This document shows positions 11,035-22,958 of a stretch of 64,000 nt of DNA, one piece after another; positions within the stretch are counted from its first letter, which is position 1, and each line of letters begins with the position of its first letter. The stretch spans positions 1,054,001 to 1,118,000 of the forward strand of contig NZ_FOZE01000001.1 in assembly GCF_900113225.1 (NCBI RefSeq), in the 5' to 3' direction. Source of the stretch: Mitsuaria sp. PDC51 (GTDB taxonomy: Bacteria; Pseudomonadota; Gammaproteobacteria; Burkholderiales; Burkholderiaceae_C). Made by a program: the position numbers and the translations under genes. Under the pieces are notes generated by a model. The model saw only the letters and a program-made list of their open reading frames with translations. It had not been told where the DNA came from and searched no databases.

Positions 11035-11122
11035 GCCTGGATGGTGAAATCGGTAGACACAGCGGACTTAAAATCCGCCGCCCTCAACCGGCGTACGGGT
11101 TCGAGTCCCGTTCCAGGCACCA
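11035..11122 (+). tRNA. tRNA-Leu(UAA)
   Basis: An 88-nt class II tRNA with encoded CCA; acceptor GCCTGGA/TCCAGGC, anticodon loop CTTAAAA (anticodon TAA) and a long variable arm. It lies after the terminator of the Gly/Cys cluster and 28 bases before the MFS gene. Confidence 0.96.
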
Positions 11123-11150
11123 CGCGCATGGCAACCGGCGGTCGCATCGC

Positions 11151-12443
11151 ATGGGCATGTTTGCGCAGGAACTGTTGAACCCGGGCGTCCGCAAACGCGA
11201 GGTCCTTGGCTGGTCGATGTACGACTTCGCCAACTCGGGCTACACGACCGTTGTCCTGACCGCCGTCTACAACGCCTATTTCGTCGGCGTGATCGCCCGG
11301 GGCCAGCCGTCGGCGACGCTGCTCTGGACCGTGCTGATCGCGATTTCCAGCTTCCTGGTGATGGTGACCATGCCCGGGCTGGGCGCCTGGGCCGACGCGC
11401 ACGGCGCGAAGAAGAAGCTGCTTGGCTTCTGCACCGGCGCTTGCGTGCTCTCGACCGCGGCGCTCGCGGTGTTCGGCCCCGATCAGCTGTGGTGGGCGGC
11501 GGTCGCCGTCGTGATCTCCAATGTCTTCTTTTCCTATGGCGAATCGCTGATCGCGGCGTTCCTGCCCGAGCTCGCGAGACGCGACGCGCTGGGCCGCGTG
11601 TCCGGCTGGGGCTGGGCCTTCGGTTATCTGGGCGGCATGCTCGCGCTGGGGCTGTGCCTGGGTTACGTGCTGAGCGCTCAAGCGCGCGGCGACACCGCCA
11701 GCCACTTCGTGCCGGTCACGATGCTCATCACTGCGGGCCTCTACCTGCTGGCCGCGCTGCCCACCTTCCTGCTGCTGCGCGAGCGCGCCGATCCGTGCGC
11801 GACACGCCGGGCCGCGCGCATGGGTTCCGGCCTCTCGCAGCTGTGGGCGTCTTGGCAGCGCGCCCGTGCCTATCCGGACTTCCTGCGCCTGCTGGCCTGC
11901 GGCACCAGCTACCAGGCCGGCATCGCCGTCGTCATCGCGCTGGCCGCGGTCTACGCTGAGCAGGCGCTCGGCTTCACCCAGGCGCAGACCATGACCCTGG
12001 TGTTCCTGGTCAACATCGCCTCGGCCGTCGGCGCGTTCGTGTTCGGTTATTACGAGGACCGCATCGGCCACCAGCCGGCGCTCGCGATCACGCTGGTCGG
12101 CTGGATGATCATGGCGCTGCTCGCCTTTCTGGCGACCAGCGCCTGGCTGTTCTGGATCGCCGCGGTGATCGCGGGCCTGTGCATGGGATCGAGCCAGTCC
12201 TGCGGCCGCGCGCTGGCCGGCGCACTTGCGCCGCATGACCGGCTGGCCGAATTCTTCGGCCTGTGGACCTTCGCCACGCGCCTCGCCGCGATCATCGGGC
12301 CGCTGACCTACGGCGCGGTCACCGTGCTGACGGCGGGCAACCACCGGCTCGCGATCCTGTCCACGGGGGTGTTCTTCGTGCTGGGCTACTGGCTGCTGCG
12401 GCGCGTGGACATGACGAGAGGCCTCTCGCGCGCGCTGGTCTGA
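11151..12443 (+). CDS. MFS transporter, UMF1/Atg22-like
   Basis: An inner-membrane carrier of 430 aa with about 12 predicted hydrophobic helices. The N-terminal motif WSMYDFANSGYTTVV, the loop GAWADAHGAKKK after the second helix pair and the segment SWGWAFGYLGG-like (SGWGWAFGYLGGM) are characteristic of the UMF1 (Atg22-like) branch of the major facilitator superfamily. The second half includes EDRIGHQPAL and MGSSQSCGRALAGALAPHDR, also typical of that branch. The substrate of bacterial UMF1 proteins is not well established, so none is assigned. An in-frame ATG two codons later is an alternative start. It converges on murI with a 21-base gap. Confidence 0.85.
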   Translation: MGMFAQELLNPGVRKREVLGWSMYDFANSGYTTVVLTAVYNAYFVGVIARGQPSATLLWTVLIAISSFLVMVTMPGLGAWADAHGAKKKLLGFCTGACVLSTAALAVFGPDQLWWAAVAVVISNVFFSYGESLIAAFLPELARRDALGRVSGWGWAFGYLGGMLALGLCLGYVLSAQARGDTASHFVPVTMLITAGLYLLAALPTFLLLRERADPCATRRAARMGSGLSQLWASWQRARAYPDFLRLLACGTSYQAGIAVVIALAAVYAEQALGFTQAQTMTLVFLVNIASAVGAFVFGYYEDRIGHQPALAITLVGWMIMALLAFLATSAWLFWIAAVIAGLCMGSSQSCGRALAGALAPHDRLAEFFGLWTFATRLAAIIGPLTYGAVTVLTAGNHRLAILSTGVFFVLGYWLLRRVDMTRGLSRALV

Positions 12444-12464
12444 GCGCTTCGACGGCGCCCGGCT

Positions 12465-13316
12465 TCAAGCCGTGGCGTGCGCGGCGACGATGTCACGCCA
12501 GCCCAGCGCCTCGCGGGCCAGATGCTGCAGCGGCGCAGGATCGCCGGTGCTCTCGAGCACCACGCGCCCCGTCCCCGTCGATGCCAGCCCCAGTCCTTCC
12601 CAGACCCGACGGGCCTGGCGCGCGACCGCGTCTTCGATGTTGAGCAAGCGCACCTCCTCGCCCAGCGCCGCCTGGATGCGCGACTGCACCAGCGGATAGT
12701 GCGTGCAGCCGAGCAACACCGTGTCGACGCCGGCCGCGCGCAGCGGCGCGCAGAAGCGTTCGATCAGCGCGCCGAGTGCGTCGCTGCCCAGGTCGCCTTG
12801 CTCGATCAGGGTGACCAGGCCCGGGCAGGGCTGGCTGACGAGCTCGACGTCGCCCGCATGCGCGGCGACCAGCTGCTCGAAGCGTCGACTCGCGATCGTG
12901 GCGGTCGTCGCCATCACGCCGATGCGGCCGTTGCGGGTCGCCGCGACCGCGGGCTTCACGCCCGGTTCGATGCCGACGACCGGCCAGTCGGGCCAGCGGT
13001 CCCGCATCGCCTGCACCGCGTGCGCGGTGGCGGTGTTGCAGGCCACGACCGCCATCCGCGCGCCGACCTCGCGCAGGCGTTCAGCCACGCGCACGCTGCG
13101 ATCGACGATGTATTCGCTGCTGCGGTCGCCGTAGGGCGCGTGCGCGGTGTCGGCGAGGTAGTGCAGCGGCACCTCGGGCAGCTGCTCCCGCAGTGCCTTC
13201 AGCACCGTCAACCCACCCACGCCGGAATCGAAGACCCCGATGCAGGGGACGCGCGACTCCCGTTCGAGGGAGGCGACGGGGGCGGTGGCGGAGGGCGCTG
13301 AACTCAAGATCGTCAT
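12465..13316 (-). CDS. murI: Glutamate racemase
   Basis: A cytoplasmic enzyme converting L- to D-glutamate for peptidoglycan. The 283-aa protein carries the family signatures: Asp30-Ser31 (GVFDSGVGG), PYGDRS at 61-66, catalytic Cys93 (VACNTATA) and the second catalytic Cys204 with His206 (LLGCTHYP). The N-terminal 20 residues before PCIGVFDSG are a non-conserved extension, so a shorter start is possible, but no better candidate is visible. The gene reads left and faces etfB across a 260-base intergenic region that contains two palindromic sites. Confidence 0.95.
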   Translation of the reverse strand: MTILSSAPSATAPVASLERESRVPCIGVFDSGVGGLTVLKALREQLPEVPLHYLADTAHAPYGDRSSEYIVDRSVRVAERLREVGARMAVVACNTATAHAVQAMRDRWPDWPVVGIEPGVKPAVAATRNGRIGVMATTATIASRRFEQLVAAHAGDVELVSQPCPGLVTLIEQGDLGSDALGALIERFCAPLRAAGVDTVLLGCTHYPLVQSRIQAALGEEVRLLNIEDAVARQARRVWEGLGLASTGTGRVVLESTGDPAPLQHLAREALGWRDIVAAHATA

Positions 13317-13401
13317 CGTGGGGGTGGCGTGTCGGGAGCGGAGTCTAGAGGGATTCCCTCATTCCCGGCCTCCACCCGCTTGGCAGCCGTGAATCGATGG
13401 C

Positions 13402-13420
13402 TAGAATAGAACGATCGTTC
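13402..13420 (+). promoter_or_regulatory. TAGAAT -10 with GAACGATCGTTC palindrome (TetR-type operator candidate)
   Basis: TAGAAT (13402-13407) is followed directly by a perfect 12-bp palindrome GAACGATCGTTC (13409-13420). It lies between murI and etfB, about 160 bases before etfB. Sites with this ACGATCGT core are typical in form of TetR-family repressors. No TetR gene is present in the window, so the regulator would act from elsewhere. Confidence 0.45.
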
Positions 13421-13531
13421 GTTTTATTTTCGAGCCGGCGCCGAGGCGGTGCTCGCGGGTCCACGGAGATTCCGGGACGGGAGCAGGGGCGCATGACGGC
13501 TGGGAGACACGGGGGCGCCCCGGGGCTCCCA

Positions 13532-13558
13532 TAGAATCGAATTAACGTTAACGTCAAT
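13532..13558 (+). promoter_or_regulatory. Proximal etfB promoter with ATTAACGTTAACGTCAAT operator candidate
   Basis: A second TAGAAT (13532-13537) is followed by an 18-bp palindrome with one mismatch pair (13541-13558) covering the expected transcription start, 19 bases before etfB. From memory, ACGTTAACGT-like cores are described for MerR-family regulators of branched-chain amino acid and acyl-CoA catabolism (LiuR type). The fit to a gene for electron transfer flavoprotein makes that a reasonable but untested guess. Confidence 0.5.
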
Positions 13559-13576
13559 CCAGCTTGGAGTGCTTCG

Positions 13577-14326
13577 ATGAAGGTATTGGTCCCCGTCAAA
13601 CGAGTCGTCGATTACAACGTCAAGGTGCGCGTCAAGAGTGACGGAACCGGCGTGGACATCGCCAACGTGAAGATGTCCATGAACCCGTTCGACGAGATCG
13701 CCGTCGAAGAAGCCGTCCGCCTGAAGGAGAAGGGCGTGGTCACCGAGGTGATCGCCGTGTCCTGCGGCGTCACGCAATGCCAGGAAACGCTGCGCACCGC
13801 GATGGCCATCGGCGCCGACCGCGCCATCCTCGTCGAGACCGACGCCGAACTGCAGCCGCTGGCCGTGGCCAAGCTGCTGAAGGCGCTGGTCGACAAGGAA
13901 CAGCCGCAGCTGGTGATCCTGGGCAAGCAGGCCATCGACGACGACTGCAACCAGACCGGCCAGATGCTGGCCGCGCTGACGGGACTGCCGCAGGGCACCT
14001 TCGCGTCGAAGGTGGAAGTGGCCGACGGCAAGGTCAACGTGACGCGCGAAGTCGACGGCGGCCTGGAGACCGTGTCGCTGACGCTGCCGGCGGTCGTGAC
14101 GACCGACCTGCGCCTGAACGAGCCGCGCTACGTGACGCTGCCCAACATCATGAAGGCCAAGAAGAAGCCGCTGGACGTGGTCAAGCCGGCCGACCTGGGC
14201 GTGGACGTGGCGCCGCGCGTCAAGACGCTGTCGGTGGCGGAGCCCCCCAAGCGCAGCGCCGGCATCAAGGTGCCGGACGTGGCCACGCTGGTCACGAAGC
14301 TGAAGACCGAGGCCAAGGTCATCTGA
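13577..14326 (+). CDS. etfB: Electron transfer flavoprotein subunit beta
   Basis: The beta subunit (249 aa) pairs with EtfA to form the soluble flavoprotein that takes electrons from acyl-CoA dehydrogenases and passes them to ETF-ubiquinone oxidoreductase. The N-terminus [20 protein letters not shown], the AMP/FAD-contact region ([13 protein letters not shown]) and [21 protein letters not shown] are family hallmarks. [21 protein letters not shown] near the C-terminus is the ETF-beta signature containing the recognition loop. A Shine-Dalgarno (TTGGAG) lies 8 bases upstream. EtfA follows after 29 bases. Two palindromic operator candidates precede it. Confidence 0.97.
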   Translation: MKVLVPVKRVVDYNVKVRVKSDGTGVDIANVKMSMNPFDEIAVEEAVRLKEKGVVTEVIAVSCGVTQCQETLRTAMAIGADRAILVETDAELQPLAVAKLLKALVDKEQPQLVILGKQAIDDDCNQTGQMLAALTGLPQGTFASKVEVADGKVNVTREVDGGLETVSLTLPAVVTTDLRLNEPRYVTLPNIMKAKKKPLDVVKPADLGVDVAPRVKTLSVAEPPKRSAGIKVPDVATLVTKLKTEAKVI

Positions 14327-14355
14327 GCCCCCAGAACAAGATTCGGAGATAAGAC

Positions 14356-15285
14356 ATGACCATCCTCGTCATCGCTGAACACGACAACGCCTCGCTCAAG
14401 GGCGCCACCCACCACGTCGTCACCGCCGCCGCTGCCATCGGTGGCGACGTGCACGTACTGGTCGCCGGCTCGAACGCCGGCGCCGCCGCGCAGGCCGCCG
14501 CCAAGATTTCGGGCGTCGCCAAGGTGCTGCACGCCGACGGCGCCCAGTTCGCCGACGGCCTGGCCGAGAACGTCGCCGCGCAGGTGATCGCCATCGCCAA
14601 GGACTACTCGCACGTCCTGTTCCCGGCCACCGCTGCCGGCAAGAACGTCGCACCGCGCGTGGCCGCGCTGCTGGACGTGGGCCAGGTGAGCGACATCACC
14701 AAGGTCGTCTCGGCCGACACCTTCGAGCGTCCGATCTACGCCGGCAACGCGATCGCGACCGTGCAGTCGACCGACTCGGTCAAGGTGATCACCGTCCGCA
14801 CGACCGGGTTCGATTCGGCGGCCGAAGGCGGCAGCGCCGCGGTCCAATCGCTGACGGCCGTGGCCGACAGCGGCAAGAGCAGCTTCGTCGGCCGCGAGGT
14901 GACGAAGAGCGACCGCCCCGAGCTGACCGCCGCCAAGATCATCGTGTCGGGTGGCCGCGCGCTGGGCAGCAGCGACAAGTTCAATGAAGTCCTGACCCCG
15001 CTGGCCGACAAGCTGAACGCCGCGCTGGGTGCCTCGCGCGCCGCGGTGGACGCGGGCTACGCGCCCAACGACTGGCAGGTCGGCCAGACCGGCAAGATCG
15101 TCGCGCCGCAGCTGTACATCGCGGCCGGCATCTCGGGCGCGATCCAGCATCTGGCCGGCATGAAGGACTCCAAGGTGATCGTGGCGATCAACAAGGATCC
15201 GGAAGCGCCGATCTTCTCGGTGGCCGATTACGGCCTGGAAGCCGACCTGTTCACGGCGGTGCCGGAACTGGTCAAGGCCCTGTAA
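14356..15285 (+). CDS. etfA: Electron transfer flavoprotein subunit alpha
   Basis: The FAD-binding alpha subunit (309 aa). The N-terminal domain ends around residue 190 ([13 protein letters not shown]). The C-terminal FAD domain contains [20 protein letters not shown] and [20 protein letters not shown], the classical ETF-alpha signature. A GGAG-type ribosome site (CGGAGATAAGAC) precedes the ATG. It is co-transcribed with etfB. A terminator-like hairpin lies between it and the acyl-CoA dehydrogenase gene, which would reduce read-through from the ETF pair, needed by many dehydrogenases, into one particular dehydrogenase. Confidence 0.97.
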   Translation: MTILVIAEHDNASLKGATHHVVTAAAAIGGDVHVLVAGSNAGAAAQAAAKISGVAKVLHADGAQFADGLAENVAAQVIAIAKDYSHVLFPATAAGKNVAPRVAALLDVGQVSDITKVVSADTFERPIYAGNAIATVQSTDSVKVITVRTTGFDSAAEGGSAAVQSLTAVADSGKSSFVGREVTKSDRPELTAAKIIVSGGRALGSSDKFNEVLTPLADKLNAALGASRAAVDAGYAPNDWQVGQTGKIVAPQLYIAAGISGAIQHLAGMKDSKVIVAINKDPEAPIFSVADYGLEADLFTAVPELVKAL

Positions 15286-15332
15286 TCGATCGCTGAGCAC
15301 CGCGACCGCATCGAACGGTCGCCGACAAGACC

Positions 15333-15367
15333 AAGGGCGCCCGCCGACGACGCGCGGCGCCTTTTTT
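15333..15367 (+). terminator. Terminator or attenuator between etfA and the acyl-CoA dehydrogenase
   Basis: AAGGGCGCC and GGCGCCTTTTTT form a 6-9-bp stem around a GC-rich 14-nt loop, with six T. It ends only 17 bases before the next ATG, so the Shine-Dalgarno (CCGGAGA) lies right after the T run. Confidence 0.7.
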
Positions 15368-15383
15368 CATCCGGAGACACCCC

Positions 15384-17177
15384 ATGACCTACCGCGCCCC
15401 GATCAAGGACATGCTGTTCGACATGCAGGCCCTGGCCGGCCTGCAGACGCTGTCCGAGCAGATTCCCGCGTTCGCCGACCATGGCCTGGACACCGCGCAG
15501 GCGGTGCTCGAGGAATCGGCCAAGCTCAACGAGGACGTCATCGCCCCGTTGAACGTGGAAGGCGACAAGAACCCCTCCTACTGGAAGAACGGCGAGGTCT
15601 TCGCGACACCCGGCTTCAAGGAAGCGTTCAAGCAGTACGTCGAGGGTGGCTGGCAGGGGCTGCAGCATCCGGAGGCCTATGGCGGCCAGGGTCTGCCCAA
15701 GACGATCGGCGCGGCTTGCGGCGAAATCGTGCAGGCGGCCAACGTCAGCTTCGCGCTGTGCCCGTTGCTGACCGATGGCGCGATCGAGGCGCTGCTGGTG
15801 GCGGGCTCCGAGGCGCAGAAGCAGACCTTCATCCCCAAGCTGATCTCCGGCGAGTGGACCGGCACGATGAACCTGACCGAGCCGCAGGCGGGCTCGGACC
15901 TGGCGATGGTGCGCACGCGCGCCGAGCCGCAGGGCGACGGGACCTACAAGATCTTCGGCACCAAGATCTTCATCACCTGGGGCGAGCACGACATGGCGGA
16001 CAACATCGTCCACCTGGTGCTGGCCCGCGTGCCGGGCGCGCCGGAAGGCGTGAAGGGCATCAGCCTGTTCCTGGTGCCCAAGTTCCTGGTCAACGCGGAC
16101 GGCTCGCTGGGCGCGCGCAATGACGCGCACTGCGTGTCGATCGAGCACAAGCTCGGCATCAAGGCCAGCCCGACCGCAGTGCTGCAGTTCGGCGATCACG
16201 GCGGCGCGATCGGCACGCTGATCGGCGAGGAGAACCGCGGCCTCGAGTACATGTTCATCATGATGAACGCGGCCCGCTTCGGCGTCGGCGTGCAGGGCAT
16301 CGCGGTGGCGGACCGGGCCTACCAGAAGGCGGTCGAGTACGCGAAGGACCGCGTGCAGTCGCGCCCGGTGGATGGCTCGTCGAAGGACGCGGCCGCGATC
16401 ATCCACCACCCCGACGTGCGCCGCATGCTGATGACGCAGCGCGCGCTGGTCGAAGGCTGCCGCGCGATGGCGATCGATGCCGCCGCGGCCTACGACATGG
16501 CGCATCACCACGAGGATGCCGAGACCCGCCAGCAGGCGCAGGCCTTCTACGAATTCATGGTGCCGCTGGTCAAGGGCTACAGCACCGAGATGAGCCTGGA
16601 GGTCACCTCGCTGGGCGTGCAGGTGCACGGCGGCATGGGCTTCATCGAGGAGACCGGCGCGGCACAGTACTACCGCGACGCGCGCATCCTGCCGATCTAC
16701 GAAGGCACGACCGCGATCCAGGCCAACGACCTGGTGGGCCGCAAGACGGTGCGCGACGGCGGCGCGTTCGCGCGCTCGGTCGCGGCGCAGGTCGAGGAGA
16801 CCGAAGGCGCGCTGGCCGCCAGCGGCAGCGCCGACGCGCTGGCGGTGCGGGCGCAGCTCGCGGCGGCGCGCGCGGCTTTCGTCGACGTCGTCGATTTCAT
16901 CGCCGCCAACGGCAAGGCCAATCCGAATGCCGCCTTCGCCGGCTCGGTGCCCTACCTGATGGTGGGCGGCAACCTGATGGCCGGCTGGCAGCTGGCGCGC
17001 TCGCTGCTGGCGGCGCAGGAGCTCAAGGCCGTAGGCCAGGATGTCGCCTTCATGGACGCCAAGATCGCCACCGCGCGCTTCTACGCCGAGCACATCCTGC
17101 CGCGCTGCGCCGCGCAGCGCGATGCCGTGGTGAACGGCGCGGGCAGCGTGATGGCGCTGCCGGTCGACGCTTTCTGA
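15384..17177 (+). CDS. Acyl-CoA dehydrogenase, large (about 600 aa) type
   Basis: A 597-aa flavoenzyme, about 200 residues longer than the classic acyl-CoA dehydrogenase. It has a short N-terminal extension domain (MTYRAPIKDMLFDMQALAGL), the ACAD N-terminal and middle domains (MNLTEPQAGSDLAMVRTRAE, then GTKIFITWGEHD), the C-terminal helical domain and an extra C-terminal region. This layout matches the DmdC-like group, which includes 3-methylmercaptopropionyl-CoA dehydrogenases. Glu440 in PIYEGTTAIQANDL is the expected catalytic base. Electrons should go to the EtfBA encoded just upstream. Substrate chain length is not evident; naming it dmdC would over-reach because that group includes many fatty-acyl enzymes. 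Confidence 0.92.
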   Translation: MTYRAPIKDMLFDMQALAGLQTLSEQIPAFADHGLDTAQAVLEESAKLNEDVIAPLNVEGDKNPSYWKNGEVFATPGFKEAFKQYVEGGWQGLQHPEAYGGQGLPKTIGAACGEIVQAANVSFALCPLLTDGAIEALLVAGSEAQKQTFIPKLISGEWTGTMNLTEPQAGSDLAMVRTRAEPQGDGTYKIFGTKIFITWGEHDMADNIVHLVLARVPGAPEGVKGISLFLVPKFLVNADGSLGARNDAHCVSIEHKLGIKASPTAVLQFGDHGGAIGTLIGEENRGLEYMFIMMNAARFGVGVQGIAVADRAYQKAVEYAKDRVQSRPVDGSSKDAAAIIHHPDVRRMLMTQRALVEGCRAMAIDAAAAYDMAHHHEDAETRQQAQAFYEFMVPLVKGYSTEMSLEVTSLGVQVHGGMGFIEETGAAQYYRDARILPIYEGTTAIQANDLVGRKTVRDGGAFARSVAAQVEETEGALAASGSADALAVRAQLAAARAAFVDVVDFIAANGKANPNAAFAGSVPYLMVGGNLMAGWQLARSLLAAQELKAVGQDVAFMDAKIATARFYAEHILPRCAAQRDAVVNGAGSVMALPVDAF

Positions 17178-17285
17178 GCCGCGTCCCGACCTGATCTCGA
17201 CGTCCCCGGCGCGACGCGCTCCCGCGCGCGCCGGGGCCACCATGGACGGCAACGATCCGTCGACTTGACCCGAGGAGATTCCGAG

Positions 17286-18239
17286 GTGGCACTTCCCCCG
17301 CTGTTCAACACCCTGCGCCTGCCGGTGATCGGCTCGCCGCTGTTCATCATCAGCAATCCGAAGCTGGTGATCGCGCAATGCAAGGCCGGCATCGTCGGCT
17401 CGATGCCGGCGCTCAACGCGCGCCCGGCCGAGCTGCTCGAAGATTGGCTGGCCGAGATCACCGAGACCCTGGCCGCGCATGACCGCGCGCATCCGGAGTC
17501 GCCGGCGGCGCCGTTCGCGATCAACCAGATCGTGCACAAGAGCAATGACCGGCTCGAGCACGACATGGCCCTGTGCGCCAAGTACAAGGTGCCCATCGTG
17601 ATCACCTCGCTGGGCGCGCGCGAGGACGTCAATGCCGCGGTGCATGGCTGGGGCGGCATCGTGCTGCACGACATCATCAACAACAAGTTCGCGAGGAAGG
17701 CGATCGAGAAGGGCGCCGACGGCCTGATCGCCGTCGCGGCGGGCGCCGGCGGCCATGCGGGCGTCAAGAGCCCGTTCGCGCTGATCCAGGAGATCCGCGA
17801 GTGGTTCGACGGTCCGCTGGCGCTGTCGGGCTCGATGGCCAGCGGCGACGCGATCCTGGCGGCGCAGGCGATGGGCGCGGACCTGGCCTACATCGGCTCG
17901 GCCTTCATCGCGACCGAGGAGGCGCGCGCCGCCGACGAGTACAAGCAGATGATTGTCGAGAGCAACAGCGACGACATCGTCTACAGCAACCTGTTCACCG
18001 GCGTGCACGGCAACTACCTGAAGGGCTCGATCGTGAAGGCGGGCCTGGATCCGGAGAACCTGCCCGAGAGCGACCCGACGAAGATGAACTTCGGCGGCAA
18101 CGGCGCGAAGGCGTGGAAGGACGTGTGGGGCAGCGGCCAGGGCATCGGCGCGATCCGCGAGGTGCTGCCGGCCGGCGAGCTGGTCGCGCGCTTCGGCCGC
18201 GAATACGCGGCGGCACGCCAGCGCCTGGCGCTGGGCTGA
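17286..18239 (+). CDS. Nitronate monooxygenase-like FMN flavoprotein (NPD/2-nitropropane dioxygenase family)
   Basis: A 317-aa TIM-barrel flavoprotein. PLFNTLRLPVIGSPLFIISNP at the start, the phosphate-binding region LIAVAAGAGGHAG and LSGSMASGDAILAAQAMGADLAYIGSAFIAT are typical of the family. The predicted start is the GTG at 17286, preceded at 7 bases by GAGGAGA; an in-frame TTG 21 bases upstream is less likely. It follows the acyl-CoA dehydrogenase by 108 bases in the same direction. Members near fatty-acid genes are common, and some act as enoyl reductases or detoxify nitronates, so the true substrate is open. Confidence 0.85.
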   Translation: MALPPLFNTLRLPVIGSPLFIISNPKLVIAQCKAGIVGSMPALNARPAELLEDWLAEITETLAAHDRAHPESPAAPFAINQIVHKSNDRLEHDMALCAKYKVPIVITSLGAREDVNAAVHGWGGIVLHDIINNKFARKAIEKGADGLIAVAAGAGGHAGVKSPFALIQEIREWFDGPLALSGSMASGDAILAAQAMGADLAYIGSAFIATEEARAADEYKQMIVESNSDDIVYSNLFTGVHGNYLKGSIVKAGLDPENLPESDPTKMNFGGNGAKAWKDVWGSGQGIGAIREVLPAGELVARFGREYAAARQRLALG

Positions 18240-18297
18240 GTCCTCGCGCCGCGGGTCGCCCGCCCGACCCCGCGCCAGCGCTGCCGGCGCCCTTGAA

Positions 18298-18321
18298 GAA
18301 CGCCCCGCCTGCGGGGCGTTC
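18298..18321 (+). terminator. Hairpin after the flavoprotein gene
   Basis: A perfect 11-bp stem GAACGCCCCGC/GCGGGGCGTTC with a 2-nt loop and no T run. It separates the acyl-CoA oxidation genes from the sensor kinase. Confidence 0.5.
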
Positions 18322-18424
18322 GCCATTGGGGGAAGGCGGCGTCCTCGCGCGCGCCCTTGCGCTCCCCGGGGGGATCGGCCAACATCGACGCAAAGTCGAT
18401 CGGGCATGCCTTCAGGGAGGCAGC

Positions 18425-21004
<2,580 letters not shown>

Positions 21005-21158
21005 CGATGCCTGCCCTGCTACAGGGTGAACGGAGGTCGAGGCGCGGGGACGAACGACCGGCAGTCGGGCGAGCTGCGCGTTGCGGACGCTCCCCGGCTG
21101 TGCCGCAGGCCGCGGCCTGATCCCTCGAGGCGGCGGCAGGCGCCGCCGCCTTCGGCGC

Positions 21159-22781
21159 TCACTTGATCGTCGTGAACCGCGCTTCCGGCCGGTCGTCGGA
21201 GCGGTGGGGCGTCGTGACGTTCTTCTTCATCGCCCACGGACGCACCTGGTGGTGCAGCGGGATGAAGAACACCTCGTCGCGGATGCGCACCAGCCCGTCC
21301 TTCAGCAGCGCGTTGCGCTTGGCCACGTCGCCCTCGACCTTCGCGGCGTCGATGATCTGGTCGAGCTTGGCGTCGCTCAGCCGGAAATAGTTGCCGCTGC
21401 CGTCCGCGCCACCGACCCGCGTGCGCGCCAGCGATTGCATCGTGTACAGCGCGTCATACGTGGGCACGCCCCAGCCGTACAGGAACAGCGGGTACTCGAA
21501 GGCTTGCAGCTTCGGGCTGAAGGTGCTGAACGACTCGGTCTGCAGGCGCGCCTTGATGCCGACCTTGCTCCACATCGACACCACCGCCAGGCAGATCTCC
21601 TCGTCGTTGACGTAGCGGTTGTTGGGGCAGTTCATCGGCACTTCGAAGCCGCCTGGATAACCGGCGTCGGCCAGCAGCTTGCGGGCGCGCTCCGCGTCGA
21701 CCTTGGTCGGCACGTCGATGTCCGGCGCATTGCCGTTGACGCCCGGCGCGACCATGATGCCGGCGGGCACCGACAGGCCGCGCATCGTCGCGCGCTTGAT
21801 CGCCTCGCGGTCGATGGCCAGCGACATCGCCTCCCGCACCCGCTTGTCCTTGAACGGGTTCTTGCCGGTGATGTTGCTGCCCTTGAGCTGCTCGCTGCCC
21901 TGGTCCATGCCGATGAAGATCGTGCGGGTCTCGCTGCCTTCCAGCACCGTCAGCTTGCCGTCGGCCTTCAGGCGGCCCACGTCCTGCGTCGGGATGTCGG
22001 ACAGCAGGTCCACGTCGCCCGACAGCAGCGCCGCGACGCGCGTGGGGTCGGACTTGATCGGCGTGTAGATCACCTCGTCGACATTGGTCGCGTTCTTCGC
22101 GTCCCACCAGTCCTTGTTCTGGACCATCGTGATGCGCTGGTCCGGCTGCCAGCCGGTGATCCGGTACGGGCCGGTGCCGTTGGCGTTGCGCGTGGCGAAG
22201 GTCTCTTCCTTGGCCTTGAAGTCGGGCAGGTTGATCGCCTTGTTCTTCTCCGCCCAGGCCTTGCTCATGATGCGGAAGTCGACGAACTGCCGCAGCACGA
22301 TCGGATTGGGCGCCGACAGGATCACGTCGACGGTGTGGCTGTCGACCTTCTTGATGTCGGCCACGCCGGCCACGAACGGATGCATCGTGCCCACCGGCTG
22401 CTTGATGCGGTGGAAGGAGAACACCACGTCGTCGGCGGTGAACGGCGAACCGTCATGGAACTTGACGCCCTTGCGCAGCTCGAAGCGCCAGCTCGTGGGG
22501 CCGGTCTGCGTCCACTTGGTGGCCAGCGCGGGCTCGACCTGGTACTGGCGGTCGTACCTGGTCAGGCCCTCGTAGGCATGCATCGAGATCGCGTTGGTGG
22601 TGCTGTGGTTCTGCGAATGCGGGTCCAGCGTGAGCACGTCGTTCTGCGCGGCCCAGCGCAGCGGGGCGGCGAGCGCCTCGTGGGCGGCCAGGGCCGCGCC
22701 CATCAGGGCGGCGGCACCGACGGCGGCGGCGGACAGCAACAGGCGCGCGGACCGGATCGGTCCGATGGATTTCCTCGACAT
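21159..22781 (-). CDS. ABC transporter substrate-binding protein, family 5 (peptide/nickel type), copy A
   Basis: A 540-aa periplasmic binding protein of the SBP_bac_5 fold, which binds oligopeptides or related solutes. The chosen ATG has GGGAGC upstream; a longer in-frame TTG start is weaker. It begins with a charged n-region and hydrophobic core (SARLLLSAAAVGAAALMGAAL) with likely cleavage after ALA near residue 39. Family motifs include YEGLTRYD, LRKGVKFHDGSPFTADDVVFS and GTGPYRITGW. It is a close paralog of the next gene; both end in a nearly identical RPEARFTTIK tail. No permease or ATPase gene lies nearby, so it must work with components encoded elsewhere. Confidence 0.92.
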   Translation of the reverse strand: MSRKSIGPIRSARLLLSAAAVGAAALMGAALAAHEALAAPLRWAAQNDVLTLDPHSQNHSTTNAISMHAYEGLTRYDRQYQVEPALATKWTQTGPTSWRFELRKGVKFHDGSPFTADDVVFSFHRIKQPVGTMHPFVAGVADIKKVDSHTVDVILSAPNPIVLRQFVDFRIMSKAWAEKNKAINLPDFKAKEETFATRNANGTGPYRITGWQPDQRITMVQNKDWWDAKNATNVDEVIYTPIKSDPTRVAALLSGDVDLLSDIPTQDVGRLKADGKLTVLEGSETRTIFIGMDQGSEQLKGSNITGKNPFKDKRVREAMSLAIDREAIKRATMRGLSVPAGIMVAPGVNGNAPDIDVPTKVDAERARKLLADAGYPGGFEVPMNCPNNRYVNDEEICLAVVSMWSKVGIKARLQTESFSTFSPKLQAFEYPLFLYGWGVPTYDALYTMQSLARTRVGGADGSGNYFRLSDAKLDQIIDAAKVEGDVAKRNALLKDGLVRIRDEVFFIPLHHQVRPWAMKKNVTTPHRSDDRPEARFTTIK

Positions 22782-22958
22782 GAGCGGTAGCTCCCTTGGC
22801 AACGTCGTTAAGCAAACGTGAAGTCGCCTGGATACTAGCCGTCGGGACCCGGTCCGGGAGCGAGGTCCACCCTGGGGATTGCCCCAGGGCCGGACCGGAA
22901 AACCCAGCCCCGCGGCCGGTCCTTCAGTCCGCGCGCCGGCCCTTCGGCGGCGGGCCGC

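Noticed and set aside
17178-17285. An earlier TTG start for the nitronate monooxygenase-like gene
   Set aside because: The GTG at 17286 has a good GAGGAGA site at the right distance and begins at the conserved N-terminus.
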